Of a stretch of DNA of 64,000 nt, positions 27,299-34,871 are shown piece by piece (positions within the stretch are counted from its first letter, which is position 1; each line of letters starts with the position of its first letter). The notes beneath the pieces are model-generated. The model was not told the origin of the DNA and ran no database searches. It saw only the letters and a program-made list of their open reading frames with translations. The translations under genes were made by a program, and so were the position numbers. Where the stretch lies: assembly GCF_900177515.1 (NCBI RefSeq), contig NZ_FXAK01000007.1, positions 2,278,501-2,342,500 of the forward strand, written 5' to 3'. Origin of the DNA: Azospirillum oryzae (lineage in GTDB: Bacteria; Pseudomonadota; Alphaproteobacteria; Azospirillales; Azospirillaceae).

Positions 27299-27529
27299 AT
27301 GGCGACGCCCGAGGACAAGAGCAGCGACGCGAAAACCAACGCCCGCGTCGATCCGAAGCTGCTGGAGATCCTGGTCTGCCCACTGACCAAGGGTCCGCTG
27401 CGCTATGACGCCGAACGCGCCGAACTGGTCAGCGAGCGCGCCGGCCTGGCCTATCCGATTCGCGACGGCATCCCGATCATGCTGATCGACGAGGCCCGCA
27501 GCCTGGACAAAGCGGGGTCGCAGCGATGA
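27299..27529 (+). CDS. Trm112 family protein (UPF0434/YcaR type)
   Basis: Small protein (76 aa) with DPKLLEILVCPLTKGPLRYD and ELVSERAGLAYPIRDGIPIMLIDEAR, the full pattern of the bacterial Trm112p/YcaR family. Eukaryotic and archaeal Trm112 activates methyltransferases, while the bacterial partner is not settled. Only one of the usual paired cysteines (CPL) remains, so zinc binding is doubtful. The stop codon overlaps the next ATG (ATGA), implying coupling. The start could also be the ATG at 27287. Confidence 0.88.
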   Translation: MATPEDKSSDAKTNARVDPKLLEILVCPLTKGPLRYDAERAELVSERAGLAYPIRDGIPIMLIDEARSLDKAGSQR

Positions 27530-27909
27530 GTGAAGATGGGTTCGGCACGGTTCACTGGCCGACCGAAATCCGCCTGAAGAAGGAGGAAAAGCGGCTGGAG
27601 GTCGATTTCGACGACGGCCGGACCTTCTCCTACCCGGCGGAGTTCCTGCGCGTGGTCAGCCCGTCCGCCGAGGTGCAGGGCCACAACCCCAGCCAGAAGC
27701 AGACGGTTGCCGGCCGCCGCCATGTCGGCATCATGCGGCTGGAGCCGGTCGGCAACTACGCCATCCGCATCGTCTTCGACGACCTGCACGACAGCGGCAT
27801 CTACAGCTGGAAATACCTCTACGAGATCGGCGCCGAACAGGAGACCCTGTGGGCCGAGTATCTCGAAGAGCTGCAGGCCAAGGGCCTGAGCCGCGACCCG
27901 CGGCGGTGA
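27526..27909 (+). CDS. DUF971 / gamma-butyrobetaine hydroxylase-like N-terminal domain protein
   Basis: A 127-residue single-domain protein with WPTEIRLKKEEKRLEVDFDDGRTFSYPAEFLRVVSPSAEVQGH and GNYAIRIVFDDLHDSGIYSWKYLYEIG, matching DUF971. This domain also forms the N-terminus of gamma-butyrobetaine hydroxylase; stand-alone forms have been tied to Fe-S carrier (Mrp/ApbC) genes in some genomes. The ATG overlaps the Trm112 stop. A CCCTCTCCC-type palindrome follows 14 bp after its stop codon. The specific role here is not known. Confidence 0.9.
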   Translation: MSEDGFGTVHWPTEIRLKKEEKRLEVDFDDGRTFSYPAEFLRVVSPSAEVQGHNPSQKQTVAGRRHVGIMRLEPVGNYAIRIVFDDLHDSGIYSWKYLYEIGAEQETLWAEYLEELQAKGLSRDPRR

Positions 27910-27923
27910 TTACTGTGGACAAT

Positions 27924-27946
27924 CCCTCTCCCGCAGCGGGAGAGGG
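27924..27946. repeat. Short CCCTCTCCC-family palindrome, copy B
   Basis: Near-perfect palindrome CCCTCTCCCGC/GCGGGAGAGGG between the converging DUF971 and ubiD genes. It equals the core hairpin of the longer elements at 8459-8603 and 54320-54545 and may act as a shared terminator. Confidence 0.7.
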
Positions 27947-27960
27947 TGTTTCCCGTTCCC

Positions 27961-29475
27961 TCACTTCTTCCAGATCGGCTTCCCGCTGCCCGGCAGGCCG
28001 TACAGATCCCATTTGCGGCTGACCTTCTCCACGACCTCATCGGTCATGTGGAGCTTCTCGCCCCATTCTCGCTTGGTCTCCGGCGGCCATTTGTTGGTGG
28101 CGTCCAGGCCGACCTTACCGCCGAGACCCGACTCCGGGCTGGCGAAGTCTAGATAATCGATCGGTGTGCCCTCGATCACGGTGATGTCACGGGCCGGGTC
28201 CATGCGGGTGGAGATCGCCCACATCACGTCCTTCCAGTTCCGCGCGTCGATGTCGTCGTCCACGACGATCACCCATTTCGTGTACATGAACTGGCGCAGG
28301 AAGGACCAGACGCCCATCATCACCCGCTTGGCGTGGCCCGGATAGGCCTTCTTCATGCTGACCACCGCGATGCGGTAGGAGCAGCCTTCCGGCGGCAGCC
28401 AGAAGTCGACGATTTCCGGGAATTGCTGGACCAGCAGCGGGATGAACACTTCGTTCAGCGCCTCGCCCAGCACCGACGGCTCGTCGGGCGGGCGGCCGGT
28501 GAAGGTGGACAGGTAGATCGGTTTGCGCCGCATCGTCATGGCGGTGACGGTGAAGACCGGGAAGGGCTCGACCGAGTTGTAATAGCCGGTGTGGTCGCCG
28601 TACGGCCCCTCGTCGGCGTACTCGTCCAGGCTGACATGGCCCTCCAGCACGATCTCCGCCTGGGCCGGCACCTTCAGCGGCACCGTCCTGCACTCCACCA
28701 GCTCCACCTTCTTGCCGCGCAGCAGGCCGGCGAACTGGTATTCGGACAGGGTATCGGGCACCGGCGTCACCGCCGCCAGGATGGTGCCGGGATCGGCCCC
28801 CAGCACGACGGCGCAGGGCAGCGGCTCGCGCTTTCCGCTGGCGGCCCAGCGGTGATGGTGCTGGGCGCCGCCGCGGTGCTTCAGCCAGCGCATGATCGTC
28901 TTGTTCTTGCCCAGCACCTGCATGCGGTAGATGCCGAGGTTGAAGTCGTCCTCGCGCTTCCCCGTCGGCCCCTTGGTGACCACCAGCGGCCAGGTGATCA
29001 GCGGCGCCGGTTCGCCCGGCCAGCAGCCCTGCACCGGCAGGCGGCCGAGGTCGATGTCGTCGCCGGTCAGCACCACCTCCTGGCACGGCGCCGAACCGAC
29101 GGTCTTCGGCTTCATCGACAGCACGGTCTTGGCGAGCGGGATCAGTTCCAGCGCCTCGCGGAAGCCGCCCGGCGGCTCCGGCTGCTTGAGGAAGGCCAGC
29201 GTTTCGCCGACGGCGCGCAGCTGGTGCGGCTCGCGGTCCATGCCCCAGGCGACCCGCTCCACCGTGCCGAACAGGTTGACCAGCACCGGCATCTCGGAGC
29301 GCGTGCCGTCCGCCTTGATGACATTCTCGAACAGCACCGCCGGGCCGTTCTCGGCCAGCAGGCGGGTCTGGATCTCGGTCATCTCCAGCACGGTGGACAC
29401 CGGTTCCTTCACCACCACCAGCCGCCCCGCCTTCTCCAGCCGGTCGATGAAGTCACGCAACGAGGTGTAGGGCAT
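27961..29475 (-). CDS. ubiD: UbiD family decarboxylase (4-hydroxy-3-polyprenylbenzoate decarboxylase)
   Basis: Prenylated-FMN-dependent decarboxylase (504 aa) for ubiquinone biosynthesis. SLRDFIDRLEKAGRLVVVKEPV at the N-terminus, FNLGIYRMQV..MMRW-type region (GIYRMQVLGKNKTIMRWLKHRGGAQHH), and the ERxxDYxxE-region E-G-P-Y-G-D-H-T-G-Y-Y are all present, and the length is normal. The prFMN-synthesising partner UbiX is not in the window. The gene is followed by the short palindrome at 27924 and preceded by the phaB terminator, so it is transcribed alone. Confidence 0.95.
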   Translation of the reverse strand: MPYTSLRDFIDRLEKAGRLVVVKEPVSTVLEMTEIQTRLLAENGPAVLFENVIKADGTRSEMPVLVNLFGTVERVAWGMDREPHQLRAVGETLAFLKQPEPPGGFREALELIPLAKTVLSMKPKTVGSAPCQEVVLTGDDIDLGRLPVQGCWPGEPAPLITWPLVVTKGPTGKREDDFNLGIYRMQVLGKNKTIMRWLKHRGGAQHHHRWAASGKREPLPCAVVLGADPGTILAAVTPVPDTLSEYQFAGLLRGKKVELVECRTVPLKVPAQAEIVLEGHVSLDEYADEGPYGDHTGYYNSVEPFPVFTVTAMTMRRKPIYLSTFTGRPPDEPSVLGEALNEVFIPLLVQQFPEIVDFWLPPEGCSYRIAVVSMKKAYPGHAKRVMMGVWSFLRQFMYTKWVIVVDDDIDARNWKDVMWAISTRMDPARDITVIEGTPIDYLDFASPESGLGGKVGLDATNKWPPETKREWGEKLHMTDEVVEKVSRKWDLYGLPGSGKPIWKK

Positions 29476-29565
29476 CGCAGGGTGTCCGATGTGGTGGTGG
29501 TGCGTCCGAAACGGACGATAACCTTCAACTCGGCGGCCGCCCCGTCAAGTGCGGCGGGGCCGATT

Positions 29566-29629
29566 CCAAAACAAAACCCCTCCCCCACCCTCGGCGGACC
29601 AAGGGTCCGGCCGAAAGCGGGAAAGGGGC
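29566..29629 (-). terminator. Rho-independent terminator after phaB
   Basis: On the minus strand CCCCTTTCCC pairs with GGGGGAGGGG (two G-U pairs), enclosing an inner GGCGGACC/GGTCCGGCC-type hairpin, and is followed by TTTTGTTTT. It marks the end of the pha operon. Confidence 0.8.
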
Positions 29630-29685
29630 TTCGTCACAACTCAGGAACCGGGGTGCGAGACCCGGACAGGGATCAGGGCCTGGGA

Positions 29686-30408
29686 TCAGTACATGTGCTG
29701 GCCGCCGTTGACCGACAGGGTCGAGCCGGTCATGAAGCCGTTGTCGTCGTCGACGAGGTACAGCACGGCCTTGGCGATCTCCGACGCACGGCCCAGGCGG
29801 CCGACCGGGATACGGGCGACGATCTTCTCCAGCACGTTGGCCGGCACCGCGCGCACCATGTCGGTGTCGATGTAGCCCGGCGCGATGGCGTTGACAGTGA
29901 TGCCCTTGGCCGCGCTCTCCTGCGCCAGCGCCTTGGTGAAGCCGTGGATGCCGGACTTCGCGGCGGCGTAGTTGACCTGACCGTACTGGCCGGCCTGGCC
30001 GTTAACCGAGCCGATGTTGACGATGCGGCCGAAACCGCGCTCGCGCATGCCGTCGATGACGTTGCGGCACATGTTGAAGCAGGAGGACAGGTTGGTGTGG
30101 ATCACCTTCTCCCACTGCTCGTAGGTCATGCGGTGCATCACGCCGTCACGGGTGATGCCGGCGTTGTTGATGAGCACGTCGACCGGGCCCAGGTCGGACT
30201 CGATCGCGGCGATACCCTTCTTGCAGGCGTCGAAATCCGCGACGTCGAACTTGTAGGTCGGGATGCCGGTGCGGGCGGTGAATTCCTCCGCCGCCTGATC
30301 GTTGCCGGCATAGTTGGCGGCGACCTTGTAGCCGGCATTCTTCAGGGCGACGGCAACCGCCTCGCCGATGCCGCGGGTGCCACCAGTGACGACTGCAACA
30401 CGAGCCAT
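29686..30408 (-). CDS. phaB: Acetoacetyl-CoA reductase PhaB
   Basis: NADPH-dependent short-chain dehydrogenase (240 aa) reducing acetoacetyl-CoA to (R)-3-hydroxybutyryl-CoA for PHB. The Rossmann motif TGGTRGIG (8-15), NNAG, catalytic Ser of IGSVNG and the YxxxK of YAAAKSG are intact. The closing NGGQHMY is typical of PhaB. GGGAGAAG precedes the ATG. It follows phaA with about 150 bp between them, where a perfect 10-bp hairpin (30519-30549) lies; with no T-run it probably tunes rather than stops transcription. Confidence 0.96.
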   Translation of the reverse strand: MARVAVVTGGTRGIGEAVAVALKNAGYKVAANYAGNDQAAEEFTARTGIPTYKFDVADFDACKKGIAAIESDLGPVDVLINNAGITRDGVMHRMTYEQWEKVIHTNLSSCFNMCRNVIDGMRERGFGRIVNIGSVNGQAGQYGQVNYAAAKSGIHGFTKALAQESAAKGITVNAIAPGYIDTDMVRAVPANVLEKIVARIPVGRLGRASEIAKAVLYLVDDDNGFMTGSTLSVNGGQHMY

Positions 30409-30518
30409 AGTTCTTCTCCCCAGATTTAGTGATGGTTGGTTGGTTTCTTTGACTTTTTATTTTTGGGTACGGGACTCCCTCCGCAGGTCCGGCGGATATC
30501 CCAAACCGTCAAGCGAAG

Positions 30519-30549
30519 CGGGCCGCTTGCCCTATTGGAAAGCGGCCCG
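30519..30549. other. Hairpin between phaA and phaB
   Basis: CGGGCCGCTT (30519-30528) pairs perfectly with AAGCGGCCCG (30540-30549), 9 bp past the phaA stop codon. Without a T-run it may be an mRNA-stabilising or processing element rather than a terminator. Confidence 0.5.
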
Positions 30550-30557
30550 TCCGGTCC

Positions 30558-31733
30558 TCAGTCGCGCTGGACGCAGAGGGCAATGCCCATGCCGCCGCCG
30601 ATGCACAGGGTGGCGAGACCCTTCTTCGCGTCACGCTTCTGCATTTCGAACAGCAGCGTGGTCAGCACGCGGGCGCCCGAGGCGCCGACCGGATGGCCGA
30701 GCGCGATGGCGCCGCCGTTGACGTTGACCTTGCTGGTGTCCCAGCCCAGGTCCTTGTTGACCGACAGCGCCTGGGCGGCGAAGGCTTCGTTCGCCTCGAT
30801 CAGGTCGAGGTCGTCAACGGTCCAGCCGGCTTTCTCCAGCGCCTTGCGCGAGGCCGGGATCGGGCCGGTGCCCATGATCGCCGGATCGACGCCCGCGGTC
30901 GCCCATGACACGATGCGGGCCAGCGGGGTGACGCCGCGCTTGGCCGCGTTCTCCGCCGTCATCAGCACCAGGGCGGCGGCGCCGTCATTGATGCCCGAGG
31001 CGTTGCCGGCGGTCACCGTGCCATCCTTCGAGAAGGCCGGGCGCAGCTTGGCCAGGGATTCCACCGTGGTCCCGTGCTTGGGGTATTCGTCTTCCGACAC
31101 GACGACGTCGCCCTTGCGGCCCTTGATGGTGACCGGGACGATCTCGTCCTTGAAGCGGCCGGCCTTCTGGGCGGCCTCGGCTTTCTGCTGGCTGGCGGCG
31201 GCGAAGGCGTCCTGCTCCTCGCGGGTCAGCTGCCACTTCTGGGCGATGTTTTCCGCGGTGTTGCCCATGTGATAGCCATGGAAGGCGTCGGTCAGGCCGT
31301 CGCGCAGCATGGTGTCGAGCAGTTCGGCGGAACCCATCTTGGTGCCGTTGCGCAGGTGCATGACGTGCGGCGCCATGCTCATGCTCTCCTGGCCGCCGAC
31401 GACCAGGACGTCGGCGTCGCCGTTCTTGATCGCCTGATAGCCGAGTGCCACGGTGCGCAGGCCGGAACCGCAGAGCTGGTTGACGCCGATGGCGGTCGCC
31501 TCCACCGGGATGCCGGCGTTGACGGCGGCCTGGCGGGCGGGGTTCTGGCCCTGGCCGGCGGTCAGGATCTGGCCAAAGATGACCTCGTTCACTTCCGCCG
31601 CGTCGGTCTTGGCGCGGGCCAGCGCTTCGCGGATCGCGACCTCGCCCAGAACGTGGGCGGGAACGGCGCTGAGGGCACCGTTGAAGCTGCCGATGGGCGT
31701 ACGGGCGGCACCGGCGATGACGACTTCGGTCAT
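30558..31733 (-). CDS. phaA: Acetyl-CoA C-acetyltransferase PhaA (thiolase)
   Basis: Biosynthetic thiolase (391 aa) condensing two acetyl-CoA to acetoacetyl-CoA, the first step of PHB synthesis. The acylated Cys is in NQLCGSGLRTVALG (about 88), the His in NGGAIALGHPVGASG and the second Cys in GLATLCIGGGMGIAL. The start MTEVVIAGAARTPIGSFNG is the family start, with AGGAG ahead of the ATG. It lies between phaC and phaB in transcription order. Confidence 0.97.
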   Translation of the reverse strand: MTEVVIAGAARTPIGSFNGALSAVPAHVLGEVAIREALARAKTDAAEVNEVIFGQILTAGQGQNPARQAAVNAGIPVEATAIGVNQLCGSGLRTVALGYQAIKNGDADVLVVGGQESMSMAPHVMHLRNGTKMGSAELLDTMLRDGLTDAFHGYHMGNTAENIAQKWQLTREEQDAFAAASQQKAEAAQKAGRFKDEIVPVTIKGRKGDVVVSEDEYPKHGTTVESLAKLRPAFSKDGTVTAGNASGINDGAAALVLMTAENAAKRGVTPLARIVSWATAGVDPAIMGTGPIPASRKALEKAGWTVDDLDLIEANEAFAAQALSVNKDLGWDTSKVNVNGGAIALGHPVGASGARVLTTLLFEMQKRDAKKGLATLCIGGGMGIALCVQRD

Positions 31734-31846
31734 TGAACGCTCCTCGAAATAGGACAGTTTTATTATAGCGCTGGTGGGACGCTCGGAGTGATTGTTACCT
31801 TAAGTCGGGCAACATGACAGGTGCAAGCTGGCCGAAGGTCGCGGCG

Positions 31847-33178
31847 CTAACCTGTCGCAGCAAGCCATTCGGCCAGCGGCTTCCACACTCCGGTCTCGGC
31901 GCCCGCGCTCACCACCATTCCGATATGGCCGAGCGGCGGGCGCAGGATCCGGGCGCCGGGGATCGCGGCGCCCAGCGCCAGGGCGGAGGCCGGGGGCACG
32001 ATGCGGTCGCGCTCCGGGATCAGGGCCAGGGTGGGCACGCGGATGGCGCCGGGATCGACCGGCAGGCCCGCGACCATCCAGGCGCCGGCCATGGTGTCGT
32101 TGCGCCCGTACCAGCCGGCCAGCGCGTCGCGCGCCACCCCGGCCACCAGCGGCACCCCGTCGTTCAGCCAATCCTCCAGCGCGACGAAGGCGGCGGCGGC
32201 GCGGGACTCCGGCGCCATGCGGGCGAAGCTGGAAAACTTCTTCAGCGCCAGCAGCGGGTCGAGCTGGGCGAACAGTGCCTGCAGCGCATCGGTCGGCAAC
32301 TCGCCCCAGCGGTCCAGCACCGGGCCCCAGGGCTGGATGAAGGTCGCCACCCGGCGCGCGGTGGCAGCATCCTCCGCATGGAAATCCCAGGGCGTGGCCA
32401 TCAGCACCAGCCCGGCGACGGCGCGCGGCCGACGCTGCGCCAGCGACGCGGCCAGCAGCCCGCCCATGCAATAGCCGACCACCGGCACCGGCGCCCCCAC
32501 CCCCTCCACGACGAAGTTCAGCGCCCGCTCCAGCCGGCCGGCGATGTAGTCGGTCAGGGTGAAGCGGCGCTCCAGCGGCCCCGGCCTGCCCCAATCCAGC
32601 AAAAGCGGCCGGAATCCGCGCGCAGCCAGCCAGCGCATCAGGCTCTTGTCCCGCGACAGGTCCAGGATATAGCCGCGGTTGACCAGCGACGGCACGAACA
32701 GGACCGGCCGGCCGCCCGTCCCGCCGTCACCGGCCCCTTCGCCATAATCCAGCAGGCGCGATCCCCCTTCCGTCCAGACCACCGGCGGGTCGGGCAGGTC
32801 GCGGCGGTAAGGGTGGTGGCGATACCGCTCGATCCCGGTCAGGACGGCGTCGATGCGGCGGCGGATCTCGCGGTCGACCTCACCGCTCAGACGGTCGGCG
32901 CCGCCCGCCCCGCCGCCCAGATGGGGCCGGCCCCGGGTCATCCGGTCGGCCTGCGACATTTCGTCCCTGAGCGCCGCCGCCCGGTCCCGCAGGGCCGGAC
33001 TCCAAGGCAGCAAGCCGTTCCTCAAGAGCGGCAATGCGGCCGAGGAGCTGAGCAAGCTGCCCAGAGCCGCCGTCAGATGCAGGGCCAGCGGGCGCGGCCC
33101 CTGCCGCATCCCCGGCCTTGTCCCTTGGCCGGGCGGCGTCTTCTCCGCCTGCCTGTCGTCCGCCAGACGATCGCTCAT
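31847..33178 (-). CDS. phaC: Polyhydroxyalkanoate synthase catalytic subunit (PhaC, class III-like)
   Basis: Polymerises (R)-3-hydroxybutyryl-CoA at the granule surface. Alpha/beta-hydrolase fold with the lipase-box cysteine C237 in GYCMGG, the aspartate in IPERDRIVPP and histidine in PPLGHIGMV. At 443 aa it is far shorter than class I PhaC (about 580) and nearer class III/IV enzymes, with an N-terminal extension (PRPLALHLTAALGS..LRNGLLPWSPALRDRAAALRDEM). The first about 100 codons overlap the 3' end of the phaE-like gene in another frame. ATG 33178 is the likely start, though a downstream start such as MSQADRM (about 32958) would shorten the overlap. Confidence 0.9.
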   Translation of the reverse strand: MSDRLADDRQAEKTPPGQGTRPGMRQGPRPLALHLTAALGSLLSSSAALPLLRNGLLPWSPALRDRAAALRDEMSQADRMTRGRPHLGGGAGGADRLSGEVDREIRRRIDAVLTGIERYRHHPYRRDLPDPPVVWTEGGSRLLDYGEGAGDGGTGGRPVLFVPSLVNRGYILDLSRDKSLMRWLAARGFRPLLLDWGRPGPLERRFTLTDYIAGRLERALNFVVEGVGAPVPVVGYCMGGLLAASLAQRRPRAVAGLVLMATPWDFHAEDAATARRVATFIQPWGPVLDRWGELPTDALQALFAQLDPLLALKKFSSFARMAPESRAAAAFVALEDWLNDGVPLVAGVARDALAGWYGRNDTMAGAWMVAGLPVDPGAIRVPTLALIPERDRIVPPASALALGAAIPGARILRPPLGHIGMVVSAGAETGVWKPLAEWLAATG

Positions 33179-33548
33179 CGGTGGGCTGTCCGTGTTGGGG
33201 GGAGCCGGTGTTGGAGAATGGCCACGGGCGGGGATCCCAGCCGGTGCCGGCCATGGAACCTGCCATAGAGCCGGCGCCAAACCCGCCCATTCCGAAACCG
33301 CCCATTCCGAAACCGAACGGCCCGGCGCCCTGCCCCATCATCTGGAACAGGCGGGTCATCATGTCCGCCATTTCCGGATCGGCGGCGCTGGCCGTCCATT
33401 GGTCCTGCCACAGGTCCAGATAGCGGCGCGCCAGCGATTCGTAGGACGGCGGATCGCAGGACGATTGATCGGAGGGTCGGTCTGGATTCGACGGGTCGGC
33501 CATGGCCGGATTATAGGGGCTGCGGGGCCGGATTGACCAGTCCGGCAT
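32880..33548 (-). CDS. PhaE-like PHA synthase accessory subunit
   Basis: A 222-residue protein with a small conserved head (YESLARRYLDLWQDQW..MADMMTRLFQMMG), a Gly/Met-rich stretch with MGGFGMGGFG repeats, a disordered Ser/Pro/Gly region, and the C-terminal helix LAQLLGRIAALEERLAALES. This last heptad-like motif is the best-kept feature of class III PhaE. Its position immediately before a short PhaC supports a PhaE-like role in forming the active PhaEC complex. AGGTGA lies 6 bases before ATG 33548; an ATG at 33503 is an alternative. The last 299 bp overlap phaC out of frame. Confidence 0.65.
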   Translation of the reverse strand: MPDWSIRPRSPYNPAMADPSNPDRPSDQSSCDPPSYESLARRYLDLWQDQWTASAADPEMADMMTRLFQMMGQGAGPFGFGMGGFGMGGFGAGSMAGSMAGTGWDPRPWPFSNTGSPQHGQPTDERSSGGRQAGGEDAARPRDKAGDAAGAAPAGPASDGGSGQLAQLLGRIAALEERLAALESGPAGPGGGAQGRNVAGRPDDPGPAPSGRRGGRRRPSER

Positions 33549-33633
33549 GGCGGGTCACCTGACCTTTCGGGTATCGGCGGGAGTGGCCCGGGTGCGTTCC
33601 ATTTCTCCGTCTGGACCGGCAGATCCAACGCAA

Positions 33634-33652
33634 CCGCGGCGCTATGCCGCGG
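33634..33652. promoter_or_regulatory. Palindrome in the phaR / phaE-like divergent promoter region
   Basis: CCGCGGC/GCCGCGG around GCTAT, flanked by GCAAC and ATTGC elements, in the 226-bp divergent region. This is a candidate operator for PhaR autoregulation and pha control; the PhaR site itself is not certain from sequence. Confidence 0.35.
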
Positions 33653-33774
33653 CGCAACGCTGGACAAATTGCTATCCCTTCGAGTAGTCCTAATGACGGA
33701 ACAATTTTCGCCGCCTGTCCCGCATGTTCCGGAACACCCGCCCTGGAACATGTCCCTTCTTGAAAGAGTCCGCG

Positions 33775-34425
33775 ATGGCCGACAAGGAAGACCAGAAGTC
33801 CGCTCCGATCACGATCAAGAAGTACGCCAACCGGCGGCTCTACAATACCGCCACCAGCAGCTACGTGACGCTGGACCATCTGTGTCAGATGGTGAAGGAC
33901 GGCTTGGATTTCGTGGTCTATGACGCCAAGACCGGTGAGGACATCACCCGCTCCGTCCTGACCCAGATCATCGTGGAAGAGGAAAGCAAGGGGCAGAACC
34001 TGCTGCCCATCAGCTTCCTGCGCCAACTGATCGGCTTCTACGGCGACAACATGCAGTCGGTGGTGCCGCGCTATCTGGAATATTCGATGCAGGCCTTCTC
34101 CCGCAATCAGGAGCAGATGCGCGACTATTTCCAGAACACGCTGGGCGGCATGTTCCCGTTCGGCCGGCTGGACGAGGTCAGCAAGCAGAACATGGCGATG
34201 TTCGAGCGCGCCATGCGCATGTTCACGCCCTTCGGCGCCGCCGGCGCCCCGGACGAAATGCCCGGTGGCCAGCGTCCGGCCGGCCAGCCCGGCCCGGCGT
34301 CCACCAACAACCCGCCCGCCGGTCCGGGCGGCGTGACGTTCGACGAGCTGCAGAAGCAGATCGACGAACTGCAGAAGCAGATCGCCAGCATCGCCAGCCC
34401 GGGCAGCAAGTCGGACACAAAGTAA
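33775..34425 (+). CDS. phaR: Polyhydroxyalkanoate synthesis repressor PhaR
   Basis: DNA- and granule-binding regulator (216 aa). The N-terminal PHB/PHA accumulation DNA-binding domain is unmistakable: ITIKKYANRRLYNTATSSYVTLDHLCQMVKDG (about 9-42) followed by DAKTGEDITRSVLTQIIVEEE. The C-terminal half is helical then Pro/Gly/Ala-rich and ends with a coiled-coil repeat DELQKQIDELQKQIASI. PhaR usually represses phasin genes and itself until PHB titrates it. ATG 33775 has GAAAGAG upstream, and the frame 17 codons further up is not family sequence. It is divergent from the pha biosynthesis genes. Confidence 0.96.
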   Translation: MADKEDQKSAPITIKKYANRRLYNTATSSYVTLDHLCQMVKDGLDFVVYDAKTGEDITRSVLTQIIVEEESKGQNLLPISFLRQLIGFYGDNMQSVVPRYLEYSMQAFSRNQEQMRDYFQNTLGGMFPFGRLDEVSKQNMAMFERAMRMFTPFGAAGAPDEMPGGQRPAGQPGPASTNNPPAGPGGVTFDELQKQIDELQKQIASIASPGSKSDTK

Positions 34426-34479
34426 CGGGGCGGTCGGACAGGTCCGGCGGAAAACGTTCCCGATAAGCGGACGGCACGG

Positions 34480-34505
34480 AAGGCGGGGTCATACCCCGCC
34501 TTTTT
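34480..34505 (+). terminator. Rho-independent terminator after phaR
   Basis: Stem AAGGCGGGGT/ACCCCGCCTT with loop CAT, running into TTTTT. It is 55 bp past the phaR stop codon. Confidence 0.9.
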
Positions 34506-34632
34506 CATTGCGCGGGCCGGGACGGGCGCGCAGGCTTGCATCCGTGCATAGGGGGCACCTTCTCGGCCACCGTGCCGGTCCGGCATTATTGCTGGGTCGA
34601 CCGGCCGTTCAACAGATCGGAAGGAACCGACC

Positions 34633-34851
34633 ATGACCACCGAACTGACCGTCTCAATCACCCTGGCCAGCGACGACCCGCGCGAGGTCACGCGTTTTGA
34701 AAATCTGTTGCGCGACTGGCTCAGCCATCAGCCGGGCGTGGCTGGCATGGCCATCGCGGACCGCGGCAACGACGTGGCGGCCGAGAATATCTGGCGCGCC
34801 GCCCGCAAGGCGACCTTCGGCCCGGCGCTTAAGAACCCGTTCGCCCCTTAA
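34633..34851 (+). CDS. Hypothetical small protein
   Basis: A 72-residue soluble protein, no family recognised. It reads MTTELTVSITLASDDPREVTRFENLLRDWLSHQPGVAGMAIADRG and ends AARKATFGPALKNPFAP. A strong GGAAGGA ribosome-binding site 7 bases before the ATG and high third-position GC argue that it is translated. It is isolated between the phaR terminator and the converging glutathionylspermidine-synthase-like gene. No function can be proposed. Confidence 0.65.
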   Translation: MTTELTVSITLASDDPREVTRFENLLRDWLSHQPGVAGMAIADRGNDVAAENIWRAARKATFGPALKNPFAP

Positions 34852-34871
34852 AGGCGCCGCAACCGGGGCGA

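Noticed and set aside
28333..30429. Plus-strand open frame of about 698 codons opposite ubiD and phaB
   Set aside because: It spans two confirmed genes and the terminator between them, with no family motif.
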